Below are positions 8,462 through 16,621 of a stretch of DNA of 64,000 nt, piece by piece. Made by a program: the position numbers and the translations under genes. Location: NCBI GenBank assembly GCA_963851025.1, contig CAWKOA010000006.1, forward strand, positions 496,001 to 560,000, read 5' to 3'. Below the pieces are notes generated by a model. It searched no databases. It was not told the origin of the DNA and worked only from the letters and a program-made list of their open reading frames with translations. Within the stretch, counting starts at the first letter, position 1. Each line of letters opens with the position of its first letter. Source of the DNA: RYN-230 sp963851025 (lineage in GTDB: Bacteria > Actinomycetota > Actinomycetes > Streptosporangiales > Streptosporangiaceae).

Positions 8462-9234
8462 CCGGGTTTCCGGCCTACCGTCATCTGGGCGTAGCGCCGG
8501 GCGCACCATTCGTCACCGTGGTGACGCTCCGGCGGCCTCCGGTCAATGCGCTCAGCCGGGAGCTGCGTGCCGAGTTCATCGACGTCCTCGACCGCGTGCA
8601 GGATCTCGATGACGTCCACGCGGTCGTGCTGGCCGCCGCCGGGCCGGTGTTCTGCGCCGGGGCCGATATCAGGGAGAAGGACACCGCCGCCCCGGCCCCG
8701 GGGCACCACTCCAGTACGAACCGGCTGATCAGGGAGGGCTTCTTCAGCCTGCTGGACAGCGTGAAACCGGTGATCGCGGCCGTTCAGGGGGGTGCCCTGG
8801 GGGCCGGCTTCGTGCTGGCCGCCTGCTGTGACCTGATCATCGCCTCGGATGAGGCCTTCTTCGCCATGCCGGAGATCGACGTCGGCCAGGGCGGCGGGGC
8901 CAGTTTCCTGCAGCGCATCCTGCCCGTCCCGACCATGCGGCGGATGATGCTGACCGGGGAACGGGTCTCAGCGGGGGAATTGCACCGGCTGGGCGCCGTG
9001 CAGCAGGTGGTCCCCCCGGCCGGGCTCATGCCCGGCGCGCTGGCGGTCGCCTCGGCCATCGCCGCCAAGAGCCCGGCGGCGGTGCGGGCCATCCGCGCCT
9101 CGTTCGGAACGGTCGCCGCGCTGCCCACCCGTGAGGCCTTCCAGCTCGAACAGGGCTACACCGACCGCCTGAGCAGCTCGGCTGAGGCAGCCGAGGCCCG
9201 GCGGGTGTTTTTCCAGAAGAGGCCGCCGGGGTGA
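8458..9234 (+). CDS. Enoyl-CoA hydratase/isomerase family protein (crotonase 1)
   Basis: 258 residues of the crotonase fold. The oxyanion-hole segments are visible as FCAGADIRE (about residues 65-73) and GGALGAGFVLAACCDLIIAS (about 105-124). The glutamates of classical hydratases are not both obvious in MPEIDVGQGGGA, so isomerase, hydrolase or other crotonase chemistry is possible. The GTG start at 8458 overlaps the ligase stop, meaning coupled translation; the frame is open further 5' but that part lies inside the ligase gene. It should act on the acyl-CoA made by the upstream ligase. Confidence 0.82.
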   Translation: MTGFPAYRHLGVAPGAPFVTVVTLRRPPVNALSRELRAEFIDVLDRVQDLDDVHAVVLAAAGPVFCAGADIREKDTAAPAPGHHSSTNRLIREGFFSLLDSVKPVIAAVQGGALGAGFVLAACCDLIIASDEAFFAMPEIDVGQGGGASFLQRILPVPTMRRMMLTGERVSAGELHRLGAVQQVVPPAGLMPGALAVASAIAAKSPAAVRAIRASFGTVAALPTREAFQLEQGYTDRLSSSAEAAEARRVFFQKRPPG

Positions 9235-9294
9235 CCCCTCACTCTCCGGGGGACGCCGGTGGCCGCCAGCCCGTGCCAGGAGGACAGATCAGCC

Positions 9295-10128
9295 ATGGCC
9301 AGTTATGAATCCCCGTACGACCCCAGCACCGCGCCGTCCGGCCTCGAGTTCGTCAAGTACGAGAAGAAGGGCCACGTCGCCTACGTAACCATCAACCGGC
9401 CCGAGGTCCGCAATGCGCTGCACTCCTTCGCCTACGTCGAGCTGAATTCGTGCTGGCGTGACATCAGCCGTGACCCGGACATCTACTGCGGGATCTTCAC
9501 CGGCACCGGCGCGGCGTTCTGCGCGGGCCGCGACATCAAGTTCCTGGCCCAGTACCAGGCCAGGGGCCAGCGCACGCCGCATGAGGACCCGAACTCGCCG
9601 ATTTTCCACTGGGGCGGCGGAGGACAGCCCCAGGACACCGAGCTGCACAAGCCTCTCATCTGCGCGCTCAACGGGTTCGCCGTCGGCGTCGGGCTCAGCA
9701 TGGCGCTGCAGTGCCAGCTCCGGGTGATGGCCGACGATGCGTGGCTCGGCGATCAGCACACCAACGTCGGCCGCCTCGGCGCGCCGCACGAGATCTATCA
9801 GGCCATGCCCCGGGCGATCGCGGCCTACCTGACCTTGTGCAATGGGCGGCTGACGCCGGACGATTGCCTGCGGCTGGGGCTGGTCAACAAAGTGGTGCCG
9901 AAGGACCAGGTCATGACGGTCGCTGAGGAGCTCGCTGACATGATCTGCCGTAACTCACCGCTCGCCGTCCAGGGTGCGGTGCGGTTGTACCGGCTCAGCG
10001 CAGCGTTCCCTGAGTCGCTGTCCGCGTACGCGCGGCATCTGGACAAGGAGATCGCCGAATCGGACGACGGCGCCGAGGGATCACGGGCGTTCGCCGAGAA
10101 GAGGCGGCCGGCCTGGCAGGGACGCTGA
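9295..10128 (+). CDS. Enoyl-CoA hydratase/isomerase family protein (crotonase 2)
   Basis: 277 residues, crotonase family. Motifs are INRPEVRNALH (N-terminal), FCAGRDIKFLAQ and NGFAVGVGLSMALQCQLRVM, which forms the second half of the oxyanion hole. The LGDQHTNVGRLGAPHE segment is unlike the canonical catalytic loop, so the reaction is open. The ATG at 9295 has AGGAGGA 11 nt upstream; a GTG at 9259 in the same frame lacks support. It differs clearly from crotonase 1, so this is not a simple tandem duplication, and the two may catalyse successive steps. It is followed after 27 bp by the second cyclase. Confidence 0.84.
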   Translation: MASYESPYDPSTAPSGLEFVKYEKKGHVAYVTINRPEVRNALHSFAYVELNSCWRDISRDPDIYCGIFTGTGAAFCAGRDIKFLAQYQARGQRTPHEDPNSPIFHWGGGGQPQDTELHKPLICALNGFAVGVGLSMALQCQLRVMADDAWLGDQHTNVGRLGAPHEIYQAMPRAIAAYLTLCNGRLTPDDCLRLGLVNKVVPKDQVMTVAEELADMICRNSPLAVQGAVRLYRLSAAFPESLSAYARHLDKEIAESDDGAEGSRAFAEKRRPAWQGR

Positions 10129-10155
10129 GCAGGCCGTAAGACGACAGGAGGAACA

Positions 10156-11142
10156 ATGGGCGACCTGCCGCGTTTCGATGAGCTCCCGCAACGCTCGATG
10201 CTGGCCTGCTCGTGGGGCCTGTGGGGCGACGACGACGTCCTGGGGACACTCAACCTGATCACCCCGGAACGCACCCTCGCGGCCGCCTCCGAAGTACGGC
10301 GCGGCGCGCTCTTCCCGCTGGATCTGAGCCTTACCGAGCCTGAGCCGCCGCTGTTCGGCCGGCGCCCGGTTGACCACCGGATCCAGGCCGGGGGTGGCTT
10401 CGGCGGGGTCGCGAAATTCCAGGATGACGTGCTGCACGACTTCAACACGCAGGTCTCCAGCCAGTGGGACGGTTTCCGGCACGTCGGCGCCGTGGACCAC
10501 GGCTACTACGGCGGGTTGCCCGACGAGCAGCACGGCATCCAGCACTGGAGCCGGCACGGGATCGCCGGCCGCGCGGTGCTGGCTGACATCGGCCGGTGGC
10601 GGAACACGGCGGGGCGGGCGCTGCGCCAGGACGATGCCGACGTGATCGAGGCGGCCGAATTGCTGCAGTGCCTGGCCGCCCAGGGGGCCCACGTCGAACC
10701 CGGCGACATCCTGCTCATCCGGACTGGCTGGCCCGCCTGGTGGCGCGGCCTCGACGCGGAGGACCGGAGACGGCGGGCCAGCGGGCCGACCCGGTATCCC
10801 GGGCTGGCCCCGGGGGCCGAATGCGCTCAGGCCCTGTGGGATCTGCACGTGTCCGCGGTCGCCTCCGACACACCCGCCCTGGAGGTCGGCCCGGCCAGCG
10901 CCGTGCTCCCGGACTTCGACGCCCCGGCCGACGGCGATCCGGTCCTGGCCCGCGCTGAGCGCACCACCTTGCACGTCCGGCTGCTGGTGCTGCTCGGGAT
11001 GCCCATCGGGGAACTCTTCGACCTCGAGGCCCTCGCCGGCGACTGCGCGGCCGATGGCCGTTACAGCTGCATGCTGACTTCAGCGCCGCTGAATCTGCCG
11101 AACGGCGTGGGCTCACCCCCGAATGCCGTCGCCATCAAGTAA
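10156..11142 (+). CDS. Cyclase family protein 2 (paralogue of the 5167 gene)
   Basis: 328 residues, PF04199 family, colinear with the protein at 5167. It shares CSWGLWGDDDVLGTLNLITP-type N-terminal residues, the divergent metal motif SSQWDGFRHVG, HWSRHGIAGRAVLADI, and the C-terminal GELFDLEALAGDCAADGRY and SPPNAVAIK ends. A strong AGGAGGA lies before the ATG. Two diverged cyclases in one regulon suggest two ring-opening or dehydration steps, or two related substrates. It is the last gene of the plus-strand operon and is followed directly by a terminator hairpin. Confidence 0.83.
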   Translation: MGDLPRFDELPQRSMLACSWGLWGDDDVLGTLNLITPERTLAAASEVRRGALFPLDLSLTEPEPPLFGRRPVDHRIQAGGGFGGVAKFQDDVLHDFNTQVSSQWDGFRHVGAVDHGYYGGLPDEQHGIQHWSRHGIAGRAVLADIGRWRNTAGRALRQDDADVIEAAELLQCLAAQGAHVEPGDILLIRTGWPAWWRGLDAEDRRRRASGPTRYPGLAPGAECAQALWDLHVSAVASDTPALEVGPASAVLPDFDAPADGDPVLARAERTTLHVRLLVLLGMPIGELFDLEALAGDCAADGRYSCMLTSAPLNLPNGVGSPPNAVAIK

Positions 11143-11144
11143 CC

Positions 11145-11166
11145 CCGGCCGCGGCGGCGCGGCCGG
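11145..11166 (+). terminator. Hairpin terminator after the cyclase/crotonase operon
   Basis: Arms CCGGCCGCG and CGCGGCCGG, 9 bp perfect, with a GCGG loop, start 3 nt after the stop. There is no U tract, as is usual in high-GC actinobacteria. Confidence 0.6.
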
Positions 11167-11213
11167 CCCTCTGGGCGGGGGCTCCCGGAGAGACGCGGGC
11201 CAGCCGGGCCGGA

Positions 11214-11249
11214 TGTGAGCGCACACCAGGATGCCGCAGTACCTATACT
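11214..11249 (+). promoter_or_regulatory. Promoter and half-operator of the iclR-type gene
   Basis: TGTG-AGCG-CACA (11214-11225) shares TGAGCGCACAC with operator 3. A -10-like TATACT (11244-11249) ends 9 nt before the ATG at 11259 and no ribosome site is visible, so the mRNA is probably leaderless or nearly so. The operator falls where the -35 should be, which fits autoregulation. Confidence 0.5.
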
Positions 11250-11258
11250 CTGCACGTC

Positions 11259-12137
11259 ATGACCAGTGAAGAGCGAGTCGCGCTATCGTCGCAGGTAACA
11301 GGACGTGCTACCACTCCTGCGGAGGATGTCAGCGATGGCACGCTCGATTCCTCCCCGGACGCCGACGAGAACAGCTTGTCGGGGTCTTTCGTGCAATCGC
11401 TGGCCCGCGGACTCGCGGTCATAGACGCCTTCGACGCCGATCACCCCGCGCTCACCTTGATGGAGGTCAGCCGCCGGACGGGCATCAACCGGGCGGCGGC
11501 CCGGCGGTTCGTCCTGACCCTGGCCCAGCTCGGTTATCTCCGGCCCGAGGGACGCAACTTCGTACTCACCTCCAAGGTCCTGAACCTGGGCTATGCCTAC
11601 CTTTCCGCACTGGGGCTTCCTGAACTCGCCGTCCCTCATTTGCGGGTCCTGGCCGAAGCGGTCGGTGAATCGTCTTTCCTGTCCATTCTCGAGGGCGATG
11701 AGACGGTGTGCGTGGCCAGCGTGCCCATGCGCCGTATCTGGTCCATCTCGCTCAACGTGGGCACCCGCCTGCCGGCCGTGGCCATGGCCTCCGGCCGGGT
11801 CCTGCTCGCCGCCAAGGGCGACGACTGGCTCGACGGCTACCTGGCGTCCAGGGATATCAGGCAGTTCACGACGCGCACCATCGTCAACCGGAAAGCTCTT
11901 CATGCGGAGCTGGCCCTGGTCCGGGAGCAGGGCTGGGCGCTTGTGGACCGGGAATTCGAGGAAGGCGTCCGCACCATGGCCGTGCCGGTCAGGGACCGCA
12001 GTGGCACGGTCATCGCCGCGGTCAGCGTGTCCAAGCTGGTCGGCACCAGCGACAACGAGTCGGCGGTGGCCGAGATACTCCCCCTTCTGCAGGCCGCAGG
12101 CGGCGCCATCGAAGCGGACCTGCGCCGGCGGTTGTGA
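11259..12137 (+). CDS. IclR family transcriptional regulator
   Basis: 292 residues. A non-conserved N-terminal extension of about 40 residues is followed by a winged helix (LTLMEVSRRTGINRAAARRF, about residues 66-85) and then the IclR effector domain with FLSILEGDETVCVAS, ASGRVLLAA and WALVDREFEEGVRTMAVPVR. IclR proteins bind palindromes as dimers or tetramers and respond to small metabolites. It is the only regulator inside the 1-19 kb cluster and sits at its centre, so it is the obvious partner for the repeated GTGCG-N5-CGCAC sites. It converges on the NTF2-like gene with a 25-bp gap. Family is certain; targets are inferred. Confidence 0.92.
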   Translation: MTSEERVALSSQVTGRATTPAEDVSDGTLDSSPDADENSLSGSFVQSLARGLAVIDAFDADHPALTLMEVSRRTGINRAAARRFVLTLAQLGYLRPEGRNFVLTSKVLNLGYAYLSALGLPELAVPHLRVLAEAVGESSFLSILEGDETVCVASVPMRRIWSISLNVGTRLPAVAMASGRVLLAAKGDDWLDGYLASRDIRQFTTRTIVNRKALHAELALVREQGWALVDREFEEGVRTMAVPVRDRSGTVIAAVSVSKLVGTSDNESAVAEILPLLQAAGGAIEADLRRRL

Positions 12138-12162
12138 GAGAAGGATCCGCCGGCTGCCGTGA

Positions 12163-12576
12163 TCAGTCCCCCTGGCCCGCGTCCCACCGGTCCAGGCCGT
12201 TGGCGGTCCACGCCAGCTGACGGTCACTGAACCGCCAGCGGCCCCCGGCCACGGGCACCAGCACGTCGGTGTACCTGCCCATGCGGAGGATCCACGGCCC
12301 CTCGCCGAGGCGCTCATGCAGGACCAGGTCGCTGTCTACCTGGGCGTCAGCGTCGCTGATGGTGATGACCAGATTCGTGGTCACGTGCTTGCGGAAGAGT
12401 TCTGGCATCGTGGCGAGCTCCTCACCCTGCATGAACGCCAGGATCGCGGCGCGGCCGGACAGATGCTGGAATGTGGCCTGCTCAGTGAAGAGCTCGCTCC
12501 ACTCCACCCACCGCCGTTCGTCCAGATACTGGGCGAACTCGGCTATAGTCCGGCGGATCTCGTGTTCAGCAGTCAT
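12163..12576 (-). CDS. NTF2-like (SnoaL-type) protein
   Basis: 137 residues forming a cone-shaped alpha+beta barrel typical of SnoaL_4/NTF2-like proteins. It has an N-terminal helix EIRRTIAEFAQYLDERRW, then WVEWSELFTEQATFQH, and a C-terminal GRWRFSDRQLAW strand. Members act as isomerases, dehydratases, hydroxylase subunits or simply ligand binders. The ATG at 12576 is preceded by a GAAGGGGGA-like site; the frame is open 16 codons further but those residues look random. It lies 44 bp downstream of the MmgE/PrpD gene on the same strand and is probably co-transcribed. Its chemical role is unknown. Confidence 0.78.
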   Translation of the reverse strand: MTAEHEIRRTIAEFAQYLDERRWVEWSELFTEQATFQHLSGRAAILAFMQGEELATMPELFRKHVTTNLVITISDADAQVDSDLVLHERLGEGPWILRMGRYTDVLVPVAGGRWRFSDRQLAWTANGLDRWDAGQGD

Positions 12577-12620
12577 GGATGCGGTCCCCCTTCCCCGGGG
12601 CAGGTGATCGGGCCCGTCCG

Positions 12621-13967
12621 TCACCCGGTCAGGACGGCTGACAGCTCTGACACCGGGCGGTCGGGATCGCCGGTGACCAGCTCGATGATCTTTTCCGGCA
12701 CCGATTCCGGCCAGCGGTCCGCCGTGAGACGCCGCAGCTTCTGCGACATGCTGGCCACGCTCGGGACCTGGCGTTCGGTCCAGTCCACCTCGCCCGCCAC
12801 GGTCCGGCCGTCTGACAGCTGAACTTCGACCCTGGCGAGTTCCCGGCCCGGCTCACTGACCAGCCCGATCACCTGGGTCAGCTCGGACACCTCAGGGTCA
12901 GCGAACTCATGCATCACGGTCCGCAAGGACGACATCTCCCGTCCCAGGAGCGCGGCGCCCACGCAGAACTGGGTGCTGTCCTGTGCCTCGTTCATCGTCG
13001 TGAACGGGCCAGCCTTGTCCGCGCCCGGGAATTCCTTGATGCCGGCGGGCAGCCGCACCGTGACCGAGCTGATCCGGGCGTCCCCCCAGCCCTGCTGGTA
13101 GGCGGCCAGCGCGCTGTCAACCGAGCCGATCTTGCCGCCGCTGATCGGATACGGCTTGGCCGTCACCCCCCCGATCAGCCACTGGTCAGGGAGTTCCCGT
13201 TCGCCGGGCTCGAGATCGGCGAAGCCGCGGAAGTACCCAGACCCGCCTTCAAAGGCCGGCGGCCCGGTCTGCACACCGCCGATCGACAAGAACGTGGAGA
13301 GCAGGCCGTTGCGGGCCGCGATCCCGGCCTGCAGGTAGGGCTCCATGGTCCCGTGCGCGAAACCCTCGAGGAAACCGAAGGCGGTATTGGCGCCCATGGC
13401 CAGCGCGGTCGCCGTCCGATCGCCCGGGAGCCTGAACGCGCTCGATGCGGCGGCCGCGGCACCGACGGTACCGAAAATGGCGGTCGTCCGCAGGCCCCGT
13501 TGCTTGACCCCGGAGGCGGCGAGAATACCGAGCCGCAGGTGCACCTCGTATCCGGCCACGATCGCGACGATCAGGTCCCCGATCGTGGCGGCGCGGCCGG
13601 TCACCCGGCCCGCTGATTCAGCCGCGGCCAGGGCCGCCGGAACGATGACCGCCCCCGGATGGTCAGAGCTGAACAGATTGATGTCTTCAAACAGGATCGC
13701 GTGCACGGCGGTCCCGTTGACGAGGGCGGCGTCTGACGCAGTCAGCCGTCCTCCCGTCGGCAGGACAGAGCATTCGCCGTCACCGGCTGCCCCCATCGCC
13801 TGTACGGCAGCGACGGCGGCCCGCGTGGTCGCGACCTCGCGGGAGGCGACCGCCGTGCTGATGGCGTCCAGCAGCCGGTCGCGCCCGCTGTCGAAGATCT
13901 TTCCCGGCATCGATTCCGCCGTCAGGCCAGTAATGAAGGCGGAGAGCTGGTCAACGAACACGGTCAT
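12621..13967 (-). CDS. MmgE/PrpD family protein
   Basis: 448 residues of the 2-methylcitrate dehydratase/cis-aconitate decarboxylase superfamily. Recognisable features are ALVNGTAVHAILFEDIN in the helical domain, the YEVHLRLG segment, and the second domain with KPYPISGGKIGSVDSALA. Members dehydrate, decarboxylate or epimerise hydroxy-acids. The ATG at 13967 has GGAGGT 6 nt upstream. It lies 66 bp downstream of the ABC permease, with a candidate operator (14005-14019) in the gap, so it may have an internal promoter. In this cluster it is a candidate for dehydrating a hydroxy-acid intermediate. Confidence 0.85.
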   Translation of the reverse strand: MTVFVDQLSAFITGLTAESMPGKIFDSGRDRLLDAISTAVASREVATTRAAVAAVQAMGAAGDGECSVLPTGGRLTASDAALVNGTAVHAILFEDINLFSSDHPGAVIVPAALAAAESAGRVTGRAATIGDLIVAIVAGYEVHLRLGILAASGVKQRGLRTTAIFGTVGAAAAASSAFRLPGDRTATALAMGANTAFGFLEGFAHGTMEPYLQAGIAARNGLLSTFLSIGGVQTGPPAFEGGSGYFRGFADLEPGERELPDQWLIGGVTAKPYPISGGKIGSVDSALAAYQQGWGDARISSVTVRLPAGIKEFPGADKAGPFTTMNEAQDSTQFCVGAALLGREMSSLRTVMHEFADPEVSELTQVIGLVSEPGRELARVEVQLSDGRTVAGEVDWTERQVPSVASMSQKLRRLTADRWPESVPEKIIELVTGDPDRPVSELSAVLTG

Positions 13968-14004
13968 GGCATACCTCCGAGCCGGGAGTGTGCTGAGTGG
14001 TCGT

Positions 14005-14019
14005 GTGCGCACGGCGCGC
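14005..14019. promoter_or_regulatory. Candidate operator 5 (GTGCG-CACGG-CGCGC)
   Basis: One mismatch from the cluster consensus GTGCG-N5-CGCAC. It is located between the ABC permease stop and the MmgE/PrpD start, 38 bp from that start. Confidence 0.4.
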
Positions 14020-14033
14020 ATGGGCGATGACGT

Positions 14034-15092
14034 TCATAGCGTGGCTTTCGCCCGGAACCTGGTGAGTGCGACGGCCGCGATGAGGGCCAGGCCCTCGAAG
14101 ATGTCCTGGACCCAGAACGGCGCGCCGAGCAGTTCGAGCCCGTTAATGCCGACGGCAATGATCAGGATGGCGACGATCAGTCCCCAGACGTTGAAACGAC
14201 CAGGCCTGATGATCGTGGCGCCCAGGAAGACCGTTGCGTAGGCCGGCAGCAGGAACGCGGTCCCGGTGTCCGGCGGCCCGGCTCCCTGACCCGCCGCGAA
14301 GAGAATGCCGGCTATTCCAGCACCGACAGCTGAGGCTATGTAGGCGCAGATGATGACCCTGTTGGTGCGGATCCCGGCCAAGCGGGCGGCCTCGCGGGCC
14401 GCACCTGTCGCGTAGATGGAACGGCCCACGGGTGTCTGCGCGAAGACATACCAGACCACGACGGCCAGCACCAGCACGATAAGTATGACCACAGGCAGCC
14501 CGAACCATTTCGCCGTGCCGAAGGCGACAAAGCTCGGCGGAATATGACTAATGATGGTCTGCCCGTTGCCGAGCGCCTCGGAGATGCCCTGCAGCACGGA
14601 CCCCGTGCCGATCGTGGCCACGAACGGATCGATGCCCACCCGCACGACCAGCAGTCCGTTGCACAGGCCGGCGATGACCATCACGACCAGCGTGAGCACG
14701 ACGGCCGCCGCGATCGGCATGCGCCCGGAGGTGCCCTGGAACATCTCGGTCACGAACACCACGGCGAGGGTCATGCTGCCCGACACGGAGACGTCGAAGA
14801 CCCCGGCCGCCAGCGGGAAAAGCAGGCCGATGCTGAGTACCGCCTGGATGGCCTGGTTTTGCGCGATACCGAGGAAATTGGCCGAGGTGAAGAATTGGGG
14901 GGTCGCAAGGGAGAAAATGATGATGAGCAGGGCCAGCAGGATGACTCCGCCGTAGCGCTCTAGCGCCGGAGCACCTTCCCGCATCCCGTTGAAACTCCGC
15001 AGGAAGCCATTGATGGTATCCAGGCCTCCGGAGCGCTTCGGCTCGTCAGCACCAGCCGCAGGCTGGCGTTCAGGCATTTCCGTGTGCGTCAC
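14034..15092 (-). CDS. CUT2-type sugar ABC transporter permease (RbsC-like)
   Basis: 352 residues with about nine hydrophobic segments and the BPD_transp_2 pattern. It has LFPLAAGVFDVSVSGSM in the middle, GTGSVLQGISEALGNG, and the cytoplasmic coupling loop RSIYATGAAREAARLAGI. It forms the membrane channel of an importer for sugars or polyols. Its start overlaps the ATPase stop by 23 bp. Together with the ATPase and the binding lipoprotein it forms a complete transporter in the order SBP-ATPase-permease, followed by MmgE/PrpD. Confidence 0.92.
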   Translation of the reverse strand: MTHTEMPERQPAAGADEPKRSGGLDTINGFLRSFNGMREGAPALERYGGVILLALLIIIFSLATPQFFTSANFLGIAQNQAIQAVLSIGLLFPLAAGVFDVSVSGSMTLAVVFVTEMFQGTSGRMPIAAAVVLTLVVMVIAGLCNGLLVVRVGIDPFVATIGTGSVLQGISEALGNGQTIISHIPPSFVAFGTAKWFGLPVVILIVLVLAVVVWYVFAQTPVGRSIYATGAAREAARLAGIRTNRVIICAYIASAVGAGIAGILFAAGQGAGPPDTGTAFLLPAYATVFLGATIIRPGRFNVWGLIVAILIIAVGINGLELLGAPFWVQDIFEGLALIAAVALTRFRAKATL

Positions 15093-16596
15093 TATGCAAT
15101 TCCTCCAGGATCCGCTCTCGCGTAATCTCTGCGCCAGTCAGCTCTGACTTGATGCGGCCGCCAGCGAGCACGAATAGCTTCGAACAGGCCCCGGCCAGAT
15201 CCTCGAGCTCCGAACTGCACAGCACGACGGTGGTCCCGCCCTCGGCCGCCTCCACGAGCAGGCGCAAGATCTCCTGCTTCCCGGCCACATCGATGCCGTT
15301 CGTCGGCTCGTTGACGACGAGCACTCTCGGCGCGAGCTCCAGGGCCCTGGCCATGACGACCTTCTGCTTATTGCCGCCACTGAGCAGGCGCGCCGGGTCC
15401 TCGATACTCCGGCAGCGGATCCCCCGGGCGGTGATCAGCTGACGGGCGAACCGGCGTTCGCTCCGGCCATTGAGCCGGCCGCGGCGGAAGAACCGCCGCA
15501 GCAGTCCGAGAGTCAGATTCTCACCGACCCCCAGGTCCTCGATGATCTTGTCGGACACCTGCGACGGCACCACCATGAGGCCCGCGTCCTGCCCTGACTT
15601 GGGGCCGTGCAGGCGGACAGCCAGACCGCCCACCCTTATCTCGCCTGTGTACGGCAAGTCACCCTGGAGCACCCGCGGGATGTCCTCGACCCCCCCGCCT
15701 ACCAGGCTCGCGACCCCGACCACGGTCCCGGCCCGCGCCGTCAGGGACAGGCCCCGCAGGGTGCCGGTGCTGACGTCGGACAGGTTCAGATCCGCCCGCG
15801 CGCCGGCCGTCACCCCTCCGGCCGCGCCTGCCGGCCGGACCTGCGGCGCCCTGACCTGAGCCAGCACCTCGGAGTTGGCGATCAGCCGGATCAGCTCCCG
15901 CTGAGGGTAAGCGGCCACCGGTCCGCTGCCGACGATCACCCCGTCGCGCAGCACCGTCACCTGCTGCGCCACCCGCGCCACCTCGTCCAGGCGGTGCGTC
16001 ACATACATGATCGAGACGCCCTGCTCCTGGGTATTGCGGATCATCGAGATGAGCCGCCCGACCTCCGCGTCAGGCAGCGCCGAGGTGGGCTCGTCGAGGA
16101 TCAGGCACCGTACGCCCTCCTGGCGGGCCCGGGCGATACCCACCCCGGTCTGCTGCACGGTGGACAAGCTCGAGAAAGTGGCTTCCGGGGCCACGTCGTT
16201 CAGCCCCACCGCCGCCAGTTGCCCGAGGGCCCGGGTCCGCTCGGCCCGCCAGCGGATGCGGCGCCCTGGGGCCGTGACAAATTGCCCCGGCCCCAGGCGC
16301 AAATTCTCCAGCACCGTCAGCGACGGAATCAGGCTCAGTCCCTGATGGACCACGCCGATACCGAGGTTCGCGCTGCTGGCCGTGTCGCCCAGCCGCATCT
16401 TCTGGCCATCCACGGCGACAGTCCCGTCACCGTTGTCAGGCTGGTAGTAACCGGAAAGAATCTTGATGAGCGTCGATTTCCCCGAGCCGTTGTGCCCGAG
16501 CAGCGCGTGAACCTCGCCGTCGGCCACGGAGATCCCGAAGTCCGTGAGCACCCGGACGCCGAAGAAGCTCTTCGAGATTCCGGTGACGGTCAGCAC
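15070..16596 (-). CDS. CUT2-type sugar ABC transporter ATP-binding protein (RbsA/MglA-like, two ABC domains)
   Basis: 508 residues with two ABC domains. The first has Walker A GHNGSGKST and Walker B LILDEPTSALPD. Its signature is unusual: LSTVQQTGVGIAR replaces the canonical LSxGQQQ. The second domain lacks a normal Walker A, as is usual in RbsA, and carries the signature LSGGNQQKVVMARAL. It energises import through the permease encoded next, with which it overlaps. The start is a GTG at 16596 with a poor ribosome site, 25 bp after the binding-protein stop. Confidence 0.92.
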   Translation of the reverse strand: MLTVTGISKSFFGVRVLTDFGISVADGEVHALLGHNGSGKSTLIKILSGYYQPDNGDGTVAVDGQKMRLGDTASSANLGIGVVHQGLSLIPSLTVLENLRLGPGQFVTAPGRRIRWRAERTRALGQLAAVGLNDVAPEATFSSLSTVQQTGVGIARARQEGVRCLILDEPTSALPDAEVGRLISMIRNTQEQGVSIMYVTHRLDEVARVAQQVTVLRDGVIVGSGPVAAYPQRELIRLIANSEVLAQVRAPQVRPAGAAGGVTAGARADLNLSDVSTGTLRGLSLTARAGTVVGVASLVGGGVEDIPRVLQGDLPYTGEIRVGGLAVRLHGPKSGQDAGLMVVPSQVSDKIIEDLGVGENLTLGLLRRFFRRGRLNGRSERRFARQLITARGIRCRSIEDPARLLSGGNKQKVVMARALELAPRVLVVNEPTNGIDVAGKQEILRLLVEAAEGGTTVVLCSSELEDLAGACSKLFVLAGGRIKSELTGAEITRERILEELHSDAHGNA

Positions 16597-16621
16597 GGCT
16601 GGCGGGCCGGGTCCGTGTCCA

